From NCBI RefSeq assembly GCF_002127265.1, contig NZ_NFUU01000001.1, positions 2,984,040 through 3,048,039 of the forward strand: a DNA stretch of 64,000 nucleotides. The letters are read 5' to 3'. Source of the stretch: Hydrogenophaga sp. IBVHS1 (GTDB lineage Bacteria > Pseudomonadota > Gammaproteobacteria > Burkholderiales > Burkholderiaceae_C). This document shows positions 36,086-45,571 of the stretch, one piece after another; the stretch's first letter is position 1; each line of letters starts with the position of its first letter. Below the pieces are notes generated by a model, which did no database searches, was not told the DNA's origin, and saw only the letters and a program-made list of their open reading frames with translations. A program made the translations under genes and the position numbers.

Positions 36086-37234
36086 ATGGACAGACCCATG
36101 CTCAACCGCACCCTCTTCGGTGAAGAACACGAACTCTTCCGGGACCAGGCACGTCGCTTTCTGGAAGAAGAAGTCATACCTCATCACGCCGGCTGGGAAA
36201 ACGATGGCATCGTGCCGCGCGCCGTCTGGCGCAAGGCCGGCGCCGCCGGCCTGCTGTGCCCCGCCATACCCGAGCAATACGGAGGCGGTGGCGGTACGCG
36301 CCTGCACAGTGCTGTGCTCATTGAAGAAGTCTCGCGCGCCGGCACCAGCGGCATTGGCTTCGGCCTGCACTCCGACATCGTGGCACCCTACATCCTGGCC
36401 TACGGCACCGAGGCGCAAAAGCGCAACTGGCTGCCGAAGATGGCCACCGGCGAAGTGATTGGCGCCATCGCCATGACTGAGCCGGGCGCGGGCAGCGACC
36501 TGCAAAGCGTGCGCACCAGTGCGGTCCGTGACGGCGACGAACTTGTGATCAATGGTCAAAAGACCTTTATCACCAACGGCCAGAACGCCGACGTGGTGAT
36601 CGTTGTCGCCAAGACCGACCCGACGCAAGGCGCCAAGGGAACCTCGCTGGTGCTGGTCGAGACCAATCGCCCCGGCTTCACGCGCGGGCGCAATCTCGAA
36701 AAAATCGGCATGAAGGCGCAGGACACCTCGGAACTCTTCTTCGAAGACGTGCGCGTGCCGGCCAGCAACATCCTCGGCGGGGATGGCAAGGGCTTTTTCC
36801 TGCTGATGCAGGAACTGGCCTGGGAGCGCATGCAGATCGCCATCGGCGCGGTGGCGGGCGCCGAGGCCGCGCTCGAATGGACCCTGGCCTACACCAAGGA
36901 TCGCAAGGCCTTCGGCCAGCGCGTGATCGATTTCCAGCACAACCGCTTCAAGCTCGCCGAAATGAAAACCGAGGTGCAGATCGCACAGGTCTTTGTCGAC
37001 CGTCTGCTCGGCCTGCTGATGGACGGTCAACTTGATGCCGCCACCGCCGCGATGGCCAAGTACTGGACCACCGACCTGCACTGCAAGGTGATCGACCAAT
37101 GCCTGCAGATGTTCGGCGGCTTCGGCTACATGTGGGAGTACCCGATTGCCCGCGCCTATGCGGATGCGCGCGTCGCGCGCATCTACGGTGGCGCCAACGA
37201 AATCATGAAGGAAATCATCAGCCGCACGCTGTAG
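36086..37234 (+). CDS. Acyl-CoA dehydrogenase, long-chain-like (IYGGANEIM type)
   Basis: 382 residues from ATG 36086; an in-frame ATG at 36098 (MLNRTLFGEEHELF) is an equally good start. TEPGAGSDLQSV, KTFITNG, RKAFGQRVIDFQ are all present. The EGT position is IYGGANEIM, lacking glutamate, while helix G keeps it in LAWERMQIAI (about E246), as in LCAD and isovaleryl-CoA dehydrogenase. First gene of the + strand operon with thiolase and FadJ-like protein, so it probably starts a beta-oxidation round. Confidence 0.92.
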   Translation: MDRPMLNRTLFGEEHELFRDQARRFLEEEVIPHHAGWENDGIVPRAVWRKAGAAGLLCPAIPEQYGGGGGTRLHSAVLIEEVSRAGTSGIGFGLHSDIVAPYILAYGTEAQKRNWLPKMATGEVIGAIAMTEPGAGSDLQSVRTSAVRDGDELVINGQKTFITNGQNADVVIVVAKTDPTQGAKGTSLVLVETNRPGFTRGRNLEKIGMKAQDTSELFFEDVRVPASNILGGDGKGFFLLMQELAWERMQIAIGAVAGAEAALEWTLAYTKDRKAFGQRVIDFQHNRFKLAEMKTEVQIAQVFVDRLLGLLMDGQLDAATAAMAKYWTTDLHCKVIDQCLQMFGGFGYMWEYPIARAYADARVARIYGGANEIMKEIISRTL

Positions 37235-37312
37235 CAACTGCTGCCAGCCGCCTGCCGCTCTTCCGCCCTCTTGCCTATCGCATCCCCAGATTCAGAAAGA
37301 AGGAAACCCAAT

Positions 37313-38521
37313 ATGACCGAAGCATTCATTTTCGACGCCGTGCGCACGCCGCGCGGCAAGGGCCGCAGCTCGGGTGCGCTGCACGGCACCACGCCCATCA
37401 GTTTGGCCATTACCGCGCTGCAGGCACTACGCGACCGCAACACCCTGGACACCGCCTTCGTGGACGACATCATCCTCGGCTGCGTCGAACCCGCCGGTGA
37501 GCAAGGCGCCAACATCGCGCGCGTTGCGGCCATTGCCGCCGGGTACCACGAAAGCGCTGCCGGCGTGCAGGTCAATCGCTTTTGCGCCTCGGGCCTGGAG
37601 GCCTGCAACATGGCCGCCGCCAAGGTGATGTCGGGTCAGTCGCCACTGGTCATCGGCGGCGGCGTGGAGAGCATGAGCCGTGTGCCCATGGGCACCAGCG
37701 GCGGTGCCTGGGCGATTGACCCAGCGGTGGCGATTCCGACCTATTTCGTGCCGCAGGGCATTTCGGCCGATCTGATTGCCACGCTTTACGGCCACAGCCG
37801 CAGCGACGTCGACAGCTACGCGGTCGAAAGCCAGCGCCGCGCCGCACTCGCCTGGGCCGAGAGCCGCTTCGCCAATTCGATCGTTCCCGTGAAGGATGTG
37901 AACGGTTGCATCGTGCTTGAGCGCGACGAACACATGCGCGCCGAAACCACGCTGGAGTCGCTGGCCAAGCTGGAGCCTGCTTTCAAGGTGCAGGGCGAGA
38001 AATACGGCTTCGACGCGGTGGCCATTCAGCGTTATCCCGAGATCGAGCGCATGGTGCACGTGCACCATGCCGGCAACTCATCGGGCATTGTTGACGGCGC
38101 GGCTGCGGTGCTGGTCGGCAACGCCGAAGTCGGCAAACGGCTGGGCCTGAAAGCCCGTGCCCGCATCCGCTCGTTCGCCTCCATCGGCAGCGAGCCCACC
38201 ATCATGCTGACCGGCCCCTCCTATTCGGCGGAAAAGGCGCTCAAGCTCGCTGGCATGAAGGCCAGCGACATCGACCTCTATGAACTGAACGAAGCCTTCG
38301 CCTCAGTCGTGCTGCGTTTCATGGAAGTGATGAAAGTCACGCACGACAAGATGAACGTCAACGGCGGGGCGATTGCGATGGGGCACCCCCTGGGCGCGAC
38401 TGGCGCGATGATTCTGGGCACCCTGCTCGACGAACTCGAGCGGCGCAACCTGTCGACCGGCCTGGTCACGCTGTGCGTGGGCGCCGGCATGGGCACAGCC
38501 ACCATCATCGAGCGCGTCTGA
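37313..38521 (+). CDS. Acetyl-CoA C-acyltransferase (thiolase)
   Basis: 402 residues from ATG 37313, with AAGGAAA upstream. All three thiolase catalytic elements are present: nucleophilic cysteine in NRFCASGLEACN (C91), histidine in AMGHPLGATGA (about 357) and C-terminal cysteine in LCVGAGMG (about 387). So, unlike the protein at 11.3-12.5 kb, this is a true thiolase. It cleaves 3-ketoacyl-CoA to acetyl-CoA and a shorter acyl-CoA and forms a beta-oxidation set with the neighbouring FadJ-like gene. Confidence 0.95.
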   Translation: MTEAFIFDAVRTPRGKGRSSGALHGTTPISLAITALQALRDRNTLDTAFVDDIILGCVEPAGEQGANIARVAAIAAGYHESAAGVQVNRFCASGLEACNMAAAKVMSGQSPLVIGGGVESMSRVPMGTSGGAWAIDPAVAIPTYFVPQGISADLIATLYGHSRSDVDSYAVESQRRAALAWAESRFANSIVPVKDVNGCIVLERDEHMRAETTLESLAKLEPAFKVQGEKYGFDAVAIQRYPEIERMVHVHHAGNSSGIVDGAAAVLVGNAEVGKRLGLKARARIRSFASIGSEPTIMLTGPSYSAEKALKLAGMKASDIDLYELNEAFASVVLRFMEVMKVTHDKMNVNGGAIAMGHPLGATGAMILGTLLDELERRNLSTGLVTLCVGAGMGTATIIERV

Positions 38522-38566
38522 AGCCTCGGCACGACGTGAACCTCATCACAGACCTGGATCACCAAC

Positions 38567-40699
38567 ATGACGATTGACTACAAGCTTGATGCCGATGGCA
38601 TCGCCACCATCACCTGGGCCATGCAGGACGTGCCCATGAACGTCCTCAACGAGCAATCCATTCCTGCCTTCTCCGACGCCGTGCGCAGGGCCGTCGCGGA
38701 CGCTGCCGTCAAGGGCGTGATCGTCACCTCTTCCAAGCCCGAGTTCATCGCCGGTGCCGACCTCAACATGATGCTCGCCATCACGGACGTTGCCGAAATG
38801 ATGGACTTCGTCACCCAGTTGCACGCCCTGATGCGCGGCATTGAGAAAAGCGGCAAGCCCTTCGTCGCGGCCCTCAACGGCACCACGCTGGGCGGCGGCT
38901 ACGAGGTCGCGCTGGCCTGCCACCGACGCATCGCCGCCGACAACCCCAAGGCCCAGATCGGCCTGCCCGAGGTGGGCCTTGGCCTGCTGCCCGGCGGCGG
39001 CGGCACGCAGCGTCTGCCGCGCATGATCGGTGTGCGCAACGCGCTGCCCTTCCTGCTCGAAGGCAAAAAGCTCGCCCCGCAAAAAGCCCTGGATGCGGGT
39101 CTGGTCGATGAAGTCGTGCCGGCCGACCAACTGCTGGCCCGCGCCAGGCAGTGGCTGCTGACTGACGGTGCCGCTGCCGCTGTTCAGCCCTGGGACCGCA
39201 AGGGTTTCAAGCTGCCGGGCGGCGCCGTGCAAAGCCCCATGGGCTACGACACTTTGACCGCTGGCAACGCCATGCTGCGCGCCAAGACCTTTGGCAACTA
39301 TCCCGCACCTGAGGCGATCTTGAACTGCGTCTACAACGGCTGCCAGATCGACATCGACACCGGCTGCAAGGTCGAGATGCGCGAGTTCGTCAAGCTGACG
39401 ACCGGCAAAGAGGCCAAGAACATGATCCGCTCGCTGTTCTTTGGCATCCCCGCCGCCAGCAAGCTGGCCTCCCGGCCCAAGGGCGTGCCTCAGGCCAGCT
39501 ACCGCAAGGTCGGCATTCTGGGGGCTGGCATGATGGGCGCGGGCATTGCCTTCGCCGCCGCCGAGGTCGGCATGGAAGTGGTGCTGCTCGACAGCAGCAC
39601 CGACAGCGCGGCCAAGGGCAAGGCCTACAGCGAGAACCTGTGGAACAAGCGCGTGGCCGCCAAGCGCATGACCGAGGCCGAGTGCACTGCCAAGCTAACC
39701 CTGATCAAGCCGACCACCGACTTCGCCGACCTGACAGGCTGTGACATTGTGGTCGAAGCGGTGTTTGAAGACCGCGCCATCAAGGCCGACGTGACGCGCA
39801 AGGCCGAGGCGGTGATCGCCCCCGGCGCCCTCTTCGCCTCCAACACCAGCACCCTGCCCATCAGCGGGCTGGCCGAGGCGTCCGCACGTCCGGCCAACTT
39901 CATCGGCCTGCATTTTTTCTCGCCAGTCGACAAGATGCCGCTGGTGGAGATCATTCGCGGCCAGGCCACCAGTGACGAATGCCTGGCCCGTGCCATGGAC
40001 TTCGTCAAGGCGATCCGCAAGACGCCCATCGTCGTCAATGACAGCCGCGGCTTCTACACCAGCCGGGTGTTCTCGACCTACGTCGGCGAAGGCCTGGCGC
40101 TGCTGGCCGAAGGCGTGAAGCCGGCGCTGATCGACAACGCCGGGCGCATGGCCGGCATGCCGGTGGGGCCGCTGGCGCTGGCCGACGAAGTCTCGCTCGA
40201 ATTGATGGCGCGCATCAGGAAACAGACCGCCACCGACCTCGGCAAGGCCTACCAGCGCAGCGCCGTCGACGACGTCTGCGACCGCATGGTGGACCAGCTG
40301 GGACGACTGGGTAAAAAAACCGGCAAAGGTTTCTACGACTACCCACAAGATGGCCAGAAACAACTGTGGGCAGGCCTGGCGCAGGCGTTCCCGCTGGCGG
40401 CCACGCAACCCACGGTCGAAGAGGTCAAGCAGCGCCTGATGTTCATCCAGTCCGTCGAAACAGCACGCTGCCTCGAAGAAAAAGTTCTGCTGGCACCAAT
40501 CGATGCCGATGTCGGCGCGATCCTGGGCTGGGGCTTCCCAGCCTACCTGGGTGGCCCGATCGGCCAGATCCACAGCCAGGGGGTGTCCGCCTTTGTCAAA
40601 GTCTGCGAGAGCCTGGCAGAGCGGCACGGTGCGCGCTTCGCGCCGCCGCAGTTGCTGCGCCGCATGGCCGCCCAGGGTGAGCGTTTTTACGACCTGTAA
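38567..40699 (+). CDS. Bifunctional enoyl-CoA hydratase/3-hydroxyacyl-CoA dehydrogenase (FadJ/FadB-like)
   Basis: 710 residues, the usual FadB/FadJ length. Residues 1-190 are a crotonase domain (FIAGADLNM, ALNGTTLGGGYEVALACH, then GLPEVGLGLLPGGGGTQRLP with the catalytic glutamates). The NAD-binding Rossmann motif GILGAGMMGAGIAF is near 317, followed by SNTSTLPIS and NFIGLHFFSPVDKMPLVE. The C-terminal HAD domain is intact. With the adjacent thiolase it completes a beta-oxidation spiral. Confidence 0.95.
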   Translation: MTIDYKLDADGIATITWAMQDVPMNVLNEQSIPAFSDAVRRAVADAAVKGVIVTSSKPEFIAGADLNMMLAITDVAEMMDFVTQLHALMRGIEKSGKPFVAALNGTTLGGGYEVALACHRRIAADNPKAQIGLPEVGLGLLPGGGGTQRLPRMIGVRNALPFLLEGKKLAPQKALDAGLVDEVVPADQLLARARQWLLTDGAAAAVQPWDRKGFKLPGGAVQSPMGYDTLTAGNAMLRAKTFGNYPAPEAILNCVYNGCQIDIDTGCKVEMREFVKLTTGKEAKNMIRSLFFGIPAASKLASRPKGVPQASYRKVGILGAGMMGAGIAFAAAEVGMEVVLLDSSTDSAAKGKAYSENLWNKRVAAKRMTEAECTAKLTLIKPTTDFADLTGCDIVVEAVFEDRAIKADVTRKAEAVIAPGALFASNTSTLPISGLAEASARPANFIGLHFFSPVDKMPLVEIIRGQATSDECLARAMDFVKAIRKTPIVVNDSRGFYTSRVFSTYVGEGLALLAEGVKPALIDNAGRMAGMPVGPLALADEVSLELMARIRKQTATDLGKAYQRSAVDDVCDRMVDQLGRLGKKTGKGFYDYPQDGQKQLWAGLAQAFPLAATQPTVEEVKQRLMFIQSVETARCLEEKVLLAPIDADVGAILGWGFPAYLGGPIGQIHSQGVSAFVKVCESLAERHGARFAPPQLLRRMAAQGERFYDL

Positions 40700-40750
40700 G
40701 CAGGCCTGTGACCCCATTCGTTCACTGCGACCTTTCAGCGAGAACCGCCC

Positions 40751-42370
40751 ATGCCCGCCATTCAAAGTCAAGTCGACCCGCAGTCAGAGAGCTTCCAGCG
40801 CGAGCGCGCACAGATGCTCGCGCTGATCGACAGTTTCCGCACGCTCGAAGACCGTGTGCGCAACACGTCGAACAGCCAAGAAGCCAAGTTCCGCGCCCGC
40901 AAACAGCTGCTGCCGCGTGAGCGCATCGCGCTGCTGCTCGACCGCGGCTCGTCGTGGCTGGAGTTTTCGACCCTGGCCGGCTTCAGGATGCACGACGACG
41001 ACGGCGAGAAGAACGTGCTGGGGGGCGGGATCATCTGCGGCATCGGGGTGGTGTCGGGCATCCGTTGCGTGGTGATCGCATCCGACAGCGCGATCAAGGG
41101 CGGCACCATCACACCGATGGGCATGAAGAAGAGCCTTCGCGCCGAAGCCATCGCACTGGAGAACAAACTGCCAGTGGTGCGACTGGTCGAGTCCGGCGGC
41201 GCCAACCTGATGCATGTGGGCGAGGTGTTCATTGAAGGCGGCCGCGGCTTCGCCAACCAGGCGCGGCTATCGGCCAGGGGCATTCCACAGGTCTGCGTGA
41301 TGCACGGCCACTCAACTGCCGGCGGCGCCTACCTTCCGGGCATGTCCGACTATGTGATCATGGTGCGCGGCCGTGCAAAGGCTTTCCTGGCCGGCCCACC
41401 CTTGCTAAAAGCCGCCACCGGCGAGATCGCCACCGACGAAGAGCTGGGCGGCGCCGAGATGCACTGTTCGATGTCGGGCGTGGCCGAGTACCTGGCCGAG
41501 GACGATGCGGACGGCATCCGCATCGCACGCGACATCTTGGCGCGGCTGCCGTGGAACGACCGCTTGCCGATGCGCGCGGTGAAGACCTGGAAAGAGCCGC
41601 GTTATCCGGTCGAGCAACTGGCGGGCGTGGTGCCGGTTGACTTTCGCCAGCCCTACGACATGCGCGAAGTGCTGGCGCGGGTGATCGACGACTCCGACTT
41701 CCTCGAATTCAAATCGTTGTACGGCTCCAGTACCGTGTGCGGCCATGGTGCCATCGAGGGATACCCTTGCGGCTTCATCGGCAACAACGGGCCCATTGAT
41801 CCGCAAGGCGCCACCAAGGCGACCCAGTTCATCCAGTTGTGCTGCCAGTCGGGCACCCCGATCGTCTATCTGCAGAACACCACCGGCTTCATGGTCGGCA
41901 AGGATGTGGAGCAGGTCGGCATGATCAAGCATGGCGCCAAGATGATCCAGGCCGTGGCCAATGCCACCGTGCCGCAAATCACCGTGATGACAGGTGCCTC
42001 CTTCGGTGCCGGCAACTACGGCATGTGTGGCCGCGCCTACGATCCGCGCTTCGTGTTCGCCTGGCCCAACGCGCGGGTGGCTGTGATGGGCGGCGAGCAG
42101 GCCGCCACCGTGATGCGCATCGTCACCGAAGAAAAATTTGCCCGCACCGGCAAGGAGCCACCCGCCGAAACCATGGCCACCATGAAAAGCGAGATCCTGG
42201 CACGTTTTGACCTCGAATCGCATTCGCTGTTTGCCACCGCGCGCCTGTGGGACGACGGCATCATCGACCCGCGCGACACCCGCCGCGCGCTCGCCACCAC
42301 CCTGGCGGTGTGTCGGGAAGCCGGGTTGCGGCCCTTGCTTTCGAACACCTTTGGCGTGGCACGGATGTGA
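40751..42370 (+). CDS. Acyl-CoA carboxylase beta subunit (geranyl-/methylcrotonyl-CoA carboxylase-like)
   Basis: 539 residues, carboxyltransferase of the MCC/GCC group. Motifs: RLVESGGANLM, HSTAGGAYLPGMSDY, FLAGPPLLKAATGE, NTTGFMVGKDVE, GASFGAGNYGMCGRAYDPRF and GGEQAATVM. Transfers CO2 from carboxybiotin to a 3-methyl-2-enoyl-CoA. In the segment GFANQARLS residue 168 is Ala, where my recollection of methylcrotonyl-CoA carboxylases is Phe or Tyr (FFNQ/FYNQ); a smaller side chain there would suit a longer acyl chain. No HMG-CoA lyase gene is near, which argues against leucine catabolism. Confidence 0.9.
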   Translation: MPAIQSQVDPQSESFQRERAQMLALIDSFRTLEDRVRNTSNSQEAKFRARKQLLPRERIALLLDRGSSWLEFSTLAGFRMHDDDGEKNVLGGGIICGIGVVSGIRCVVIASDSAIKGGTITPMGMKKSLRAEAIALENKLPVVRLVESGGANLMHVGEVFIEGGRGFANQARLSARGIPQVCVMHGHSTAGGAYLPGMSDYVIMVRGRAKAFLAGPPLLKAATGEIATDEELGGAEMHCSMSGVAEYLAEDDADGIRIARDILARLPWNDRLPMRAVKTWKEPRYPVEQLAGVVPVDFRQPYDMREVLARVIDDSDFLEFKSLYGSSTVCGHGAIEGYPCGFIGNNGPIDPQGATKATQFIQLCCQSGTPIVYLQNTTGFMVGKDVEQVGMIKHGAKMIQAVANATVPQITVMTGASFGAGNYGMCGRAYDPRFVFAWPNARVAVMGGEQAATVMRIVTEEKFARTGKEPPAETMATMKSEILARFDLESHSLFATARLWDDGIIDPRDTRRALATTLAVCREAGLRPLLSNTFGVARM

Positions 42371-42378
42371 GAACCCTG

Positions 42379-44340
42379 ATGAACTTCACCAAAATCCTGA
42401 TTGCCAACCGCGGCGAGATCGCCTGCCGGATCATCCGCACGGCCCAGGCGCTGGGCTACCGCACGGTGGCCGTTTACAGCGAAGCAGATGCCCAAGCGCT
42501 GCATGTTGCCCTGGCCGACGAGGCAGTGTGCATCGGCCCGGCGCCGGTACGGGAGAGCTACCTCAACGTTGCGGCGCTGCTGGCGGCGGCGCGCAGCACC
42601 GGTGCCGACGCGGTACACCCCGGCTACGGCTTCCTGTCCGAGAACGACGGCTTTGCGCAAGCTTGCCTGGACGCCGGGCTGGTGTTCATCGGCCCGGACC
42701 CGCAGGCCATCCTGAAAATGGGCAACAAGGCCGGCGCCAAACGCCTGATGCTGGCGGCGGGCGTGCCCTGCGTGCCGGGCTATCAGGGCACCGACCAGTC
42801 CGATGCCACGCTGCTCACGAAGGCTGCCGAGATCGGTTTCCCGATCATGGTCAAGGCGGCGGCGGGCGGTGGCGGGCGAGGCATGCGACTGGTCGAACAC
42901 CCGCAAGACCTCGCGGTCGCCCTGGCCAGCGCCCGCTCGGAAGCAGGCAACGCCTTCGGCAGCGAAGAGCTCATCCTGGAGCGCGCGGTGATTGAGCCGC
43001 GCCATGTCGAAATCCAGGTCTTCGGCGACCAGCACGGCCACATCATCCACCTGGGCGAACGCGACTGCTCGATCCAGCGCCGGCACCAGAAGGTGTTCGA
43101 GGAAGCGCCCTCCCCGGCGGTCACGCCCCAGCTGCGCGAGCAAATGGGCGCGGCGGCGGTGGCGGCTGCGCGCACCGTGAACTACGTCGGCGCCGGCACG
43201 GTGGAGTTTCTGCTCGACAGCGAAGGGCGCTTCTACTTTCTGGAGATGAACACGCGGCTGCAGGTCGAACACCCGGTGACCGAGTGCATCACCGGGCTGG
43301 ACCTGGTGGCCTGGCAGATCGCCGTGGCCCGTGGCGAGCACTTGCCGCTGACGCAGGAGCAAGTGCACTTGAACGGGCACGCCATCGAAGTGCGCCTGTA
43401 CGCCGAAGATCCGTACAACGGCTTCCTGCCGCAAAGTGGCGATGTTGCGCTCTGGTGCCCGCCCACGGGCGAAGGCGTGCGCGTTGACCACGGCTTGGCA
43501 TCAGGCCAGACCGTCAGCCCGCACTACGACCCCATGATCGCCAAAATCATTGTGCACGGCGCGACCCGCGACGAAGCCCGACGGCGCCTGATCGGTGCGC
43601 TGCAACGCACCCGCCTGCTCGGCCTGCCCCACAACCGTGCCTTCCTCGAAGCCGTGGCCAGCCACCCGGCCTTCGCCGCTGGCGAAACGACCACTGCCTT
43701 TATCGCCCAGCACTTCGGCGCTGCGGCGCTGGTGCGGCCCCAGCCCGACTCGCTGGCGCTGGCGCTGGCCGGCACGCTGTGGTTTGAAGCCAGCGCCACG
43801 CCGGTCGCAGCCGCGCCCTGGCGCTCCAGCGGACCGGCACGCTGGCCGATGCTGATCGGCGAGGGCGAACACCGCCATGCCGTGCACATCACGGTCACTG
43901 GCACCCACAGCTACACGCTCGAAGTGGGCGCGGCGCTGCACCACATCACCCTCAGCGGGCGCGAAGGCGAGTGCCTGCACCTGATCGCCGATGGCGTGCA
44001 GCAGCACGCGGCTGCGGTGTTTGCCGGCGGCGTGTTGCACTTGGAGCTGGGCGACCTGAGTGCCAGCTTTGAAGACCTGACCTATGACCCCCCGGCCGCG
44101 GCGGCAGGCAGTACGGAGTCACGCGTGCTCGCACCCATGAATGGACGGGTGCTGGCCGTTGACGTCCAACATGGCGACACGGTCACCAAGGGGCAACGCC
44201 TGGCGGTGCTCGAAGCCATGAAGATGGAGCATCAACTGCTGGCCCGTCGCGATGGCGTGGTGGACCAGGTAGCTGTGCGCGCTGGCGACCAGGTTGCCAC
44301 GCGCGCATTGTTGGTGTCACTGGTCGAGCAGCCTGATTGA
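42379..44340 (+). CDS. Acyl-CoA carboxylase alpha subunit (biotin carboxylase + BCCP)
   Basis: 653 residues from ATG 42379 (MNFTKILIANRGEIACRII). Biotin carboxylase domain 1-450 with HPGYGFLSEN, KAAAGGGGRGMR (ATP grasp glycine loop), EMNTRLQVEHPVTE; a middle BT-type domain; and a C-terminal biotinyl domain with EAMKMEH, biotinylated lysine about 615. The gene starts eight bases after the beta subunit. Together they form an alpha6-beta6 type carboxylase that needs biotin and bicarbonate. Confidence 0.95.
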   Translation: MNFTKILIANRGEIACRIIRTAQALGYRTVAVYSEADAQALHVALADEAVCIGPAPVRESYLNVAALLAAARSTGADAVHPGYGFLSENDGFAQACLDAGLVFIGPDPQAILKMGNKAGAKRLMLAAGVPCVPGYQGTDQSDATLLTKAAEIGFPIMVKAAAGGGGRGMRLVEHPQDLAVALASARSEAGNAFGSEELILERAVIEPRHVEIQVFGDQHGHIIHLGERDCSIQRRHQKVFEEAPSPAVTPQLREQMGAAAVAAARTVNYVGAGTVEFLLDSEGRFYFLEMNTRLQVEHPVTECITGLDLVAWQIAVARGEHLPLTQEQVHLNGHAIEVRLYAEDPYNGFLPQSGDVALWCPPTGEGVRVDHGLASGQTVSPHYDPMIAKIIVHGATRDEARRRLIGALQRTRLLGLPHNRAFLEAVASHPAFAAGETTTAFIAQHFGAAALVRPQPDSLALALAGTLWFEASATPVAAAPWRSSGPARWPMLIGEGEHRHAVHITVTGTHSYTLEVGAALHHITLSGREGECLHLIADGVQQHAAAVFAGGVLHLELGDLSASFEDLTYDPPAAAAGSTESRVLAPMNGRVLAVDVQHGDTVTKGQRLAVLEAMKMEHQLLARRDGVVDQVAVRAGDQVATRALLVSLVEQPD

Positions 44341-44395
44341 GGCGCGCACCGCTCGGCACGCGCGACACACGCCACATCCACGGAGAGTAAAACGC

Positions 44396-45571
44396 ATGCC
44401 TGCCGAAACCCTGCCTGCCAAGAGTCCCTTCTATACGCCCGAGCATCTGGCGTTCCGCGACGCGATGCGCCGCTTCGTCGCCAGAGAAATCAGTCCGCAC
44501 GTGGATGCCTGGGACGAAGCCGAGTCCTTTCCTGTCGCGTTGTACCGCAAGGCGGCCGAAATCGGCCTGCTGGGCCTGGGTTTTCCTGAAGCCTTCGGCG
44601 GCAACGACGGCGACCTGTTCATGACCATCATCGCCGCGCAGGAACTGGCGCGTTGCGGTGCTGGTGGTGTCCTGGCGAGTCTGCTGTCGCACACCATCGG
44701 CTGCCCGCCCATCGTCAACGTGGGCAGCGAGGCGCTGAAGCAGCGCGTCTTGCCGCCGGTGCTGCGGGGCGAGAAGATCAGCGCACTCGGCATCACCGAA
44801 CCCTCCGGCGGCTCGGACGTGGCCAACCTCAAGACCACGGCGCGCAGGGATGGTGATCACTATGTCGTCAACGGCTCGAAAACGTTCATCACCTCCGGCA
44901 TGCGCGCCGACTTCTACACCGTGGCGGTGCGCACTGGCGGGCCGGGGCCAGGCGGCGTGTCGCTGCTGCTGATCGAGAAAGGCACGCCCGGCTTTACGCA
45001 AACGCCTTTGAGAAAAATGGGCTGGTGGTGCTCCGACACCGCCGCCCTGTATTTCGACCATTGCCGCGTGCCAGTGGAGAACCTGGTGGGGGTGGAAAAC
45101 CAGGGCTTCAAGGCCATCATGAAGAATTTCAACCGCGAGCGCATCTTTCTCGCCGCCGGCGCCAACGGCTTTGCCCGCGTCTGCCTGGACGAGGCGCTGG
45201 CCTGGTCGCGTGAGCGCGAGATGTTCGGCGGCCGCCTGATCGACCAGCAGGTCACCCGCCACAAACTCGCCGACATGGCCATGCGCGTCGAGGCGACCCA
45301 GGCCATGCTGGAATTGCTCGCCTGGCGCGTCGAACAGGGCGATACGCCGGTGGGCGAAATCTGCCTGCTGAAGAACCAGGCCACCCAGACCATGGCCTAT
45401 TGCGCCAGCGAGGCGGTGCAACTGCACGGCGGCGCCGGTTTCATGCGCGGCGTCAAGGTGGAGCGCATTTACCGCGAAGTCAAGGTCAACGCCATCGGTG
45501 GCGGCGCCGAAGAGGTGATGCGCGACCTGGCGGCGCGCCAGCTCGGGTTTTACGCCGGAAGCCCTGGATGA
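44396..45571 (+). CDS. Acyl-CoA dehydrogenase, helix-G type (citronellyl-CoA-dehydrogenase-like position)
   Basis: 391 residues from ATG 44396. TEPSGGSDVANL, KTFITSG and REMFGGRLIDQQ are present. The EGT site is AIGGGAEEV without glutamate, but helix G keeps NFNRERIFLA (E248). Its position right after the carboxylase is where terpene-utilisation (atu) clusters carry AtuD, the citronellyl-CoA dehydrogenase, which would make the 3-methyl-2-enoyl substrate. The assignment is by context; isovaleryl-type substrates remain possible. Confidence 0.9.
   Translation: MPAETLPAKSPFYTPEHLAFRDAMRRFVAREISPHVDAWDEAESFPVALYRKAAEIGLLGLGFPEAFGGNDGDLFMTIIAAQELARCGAGGVLASLLSHTIGCPPIVNVGSEALKQRVLPPVLRGEKISALGITEPSGGSDVANLKTTARRDGDHYVVNGSKTFITSGMRADFYTVAVRTGGPGPGGVSLLLIEKGTPGFTQTPLRKMGWWCSDTAALYFDHCRVPVENLVGVENQGFKAIMKNFNRERIFLAAGANGFARVCLDEALAWSREREMFGGRLIDQQVTRHKLADMAMRVEATQAMLELLAWRVEQGDTPVGEICLLKNQATQTMAYCASEAVQLHGGAGFMRGVKVERIYREVKVNAIGGGAEEVMRDLAARQLGFYAGSPG

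Noticed and set aside
40751..44340. Leucine-degradation (liu) operon
   Set aside because: No HMG-CoA lyase, MerR-type LiuR or methylglutaconyl-CoA hydratase is next to the carboxylase, and AtuA-like and FadJ-like genes are; I prefer a geranyl-CoA-carboxylase-like role.
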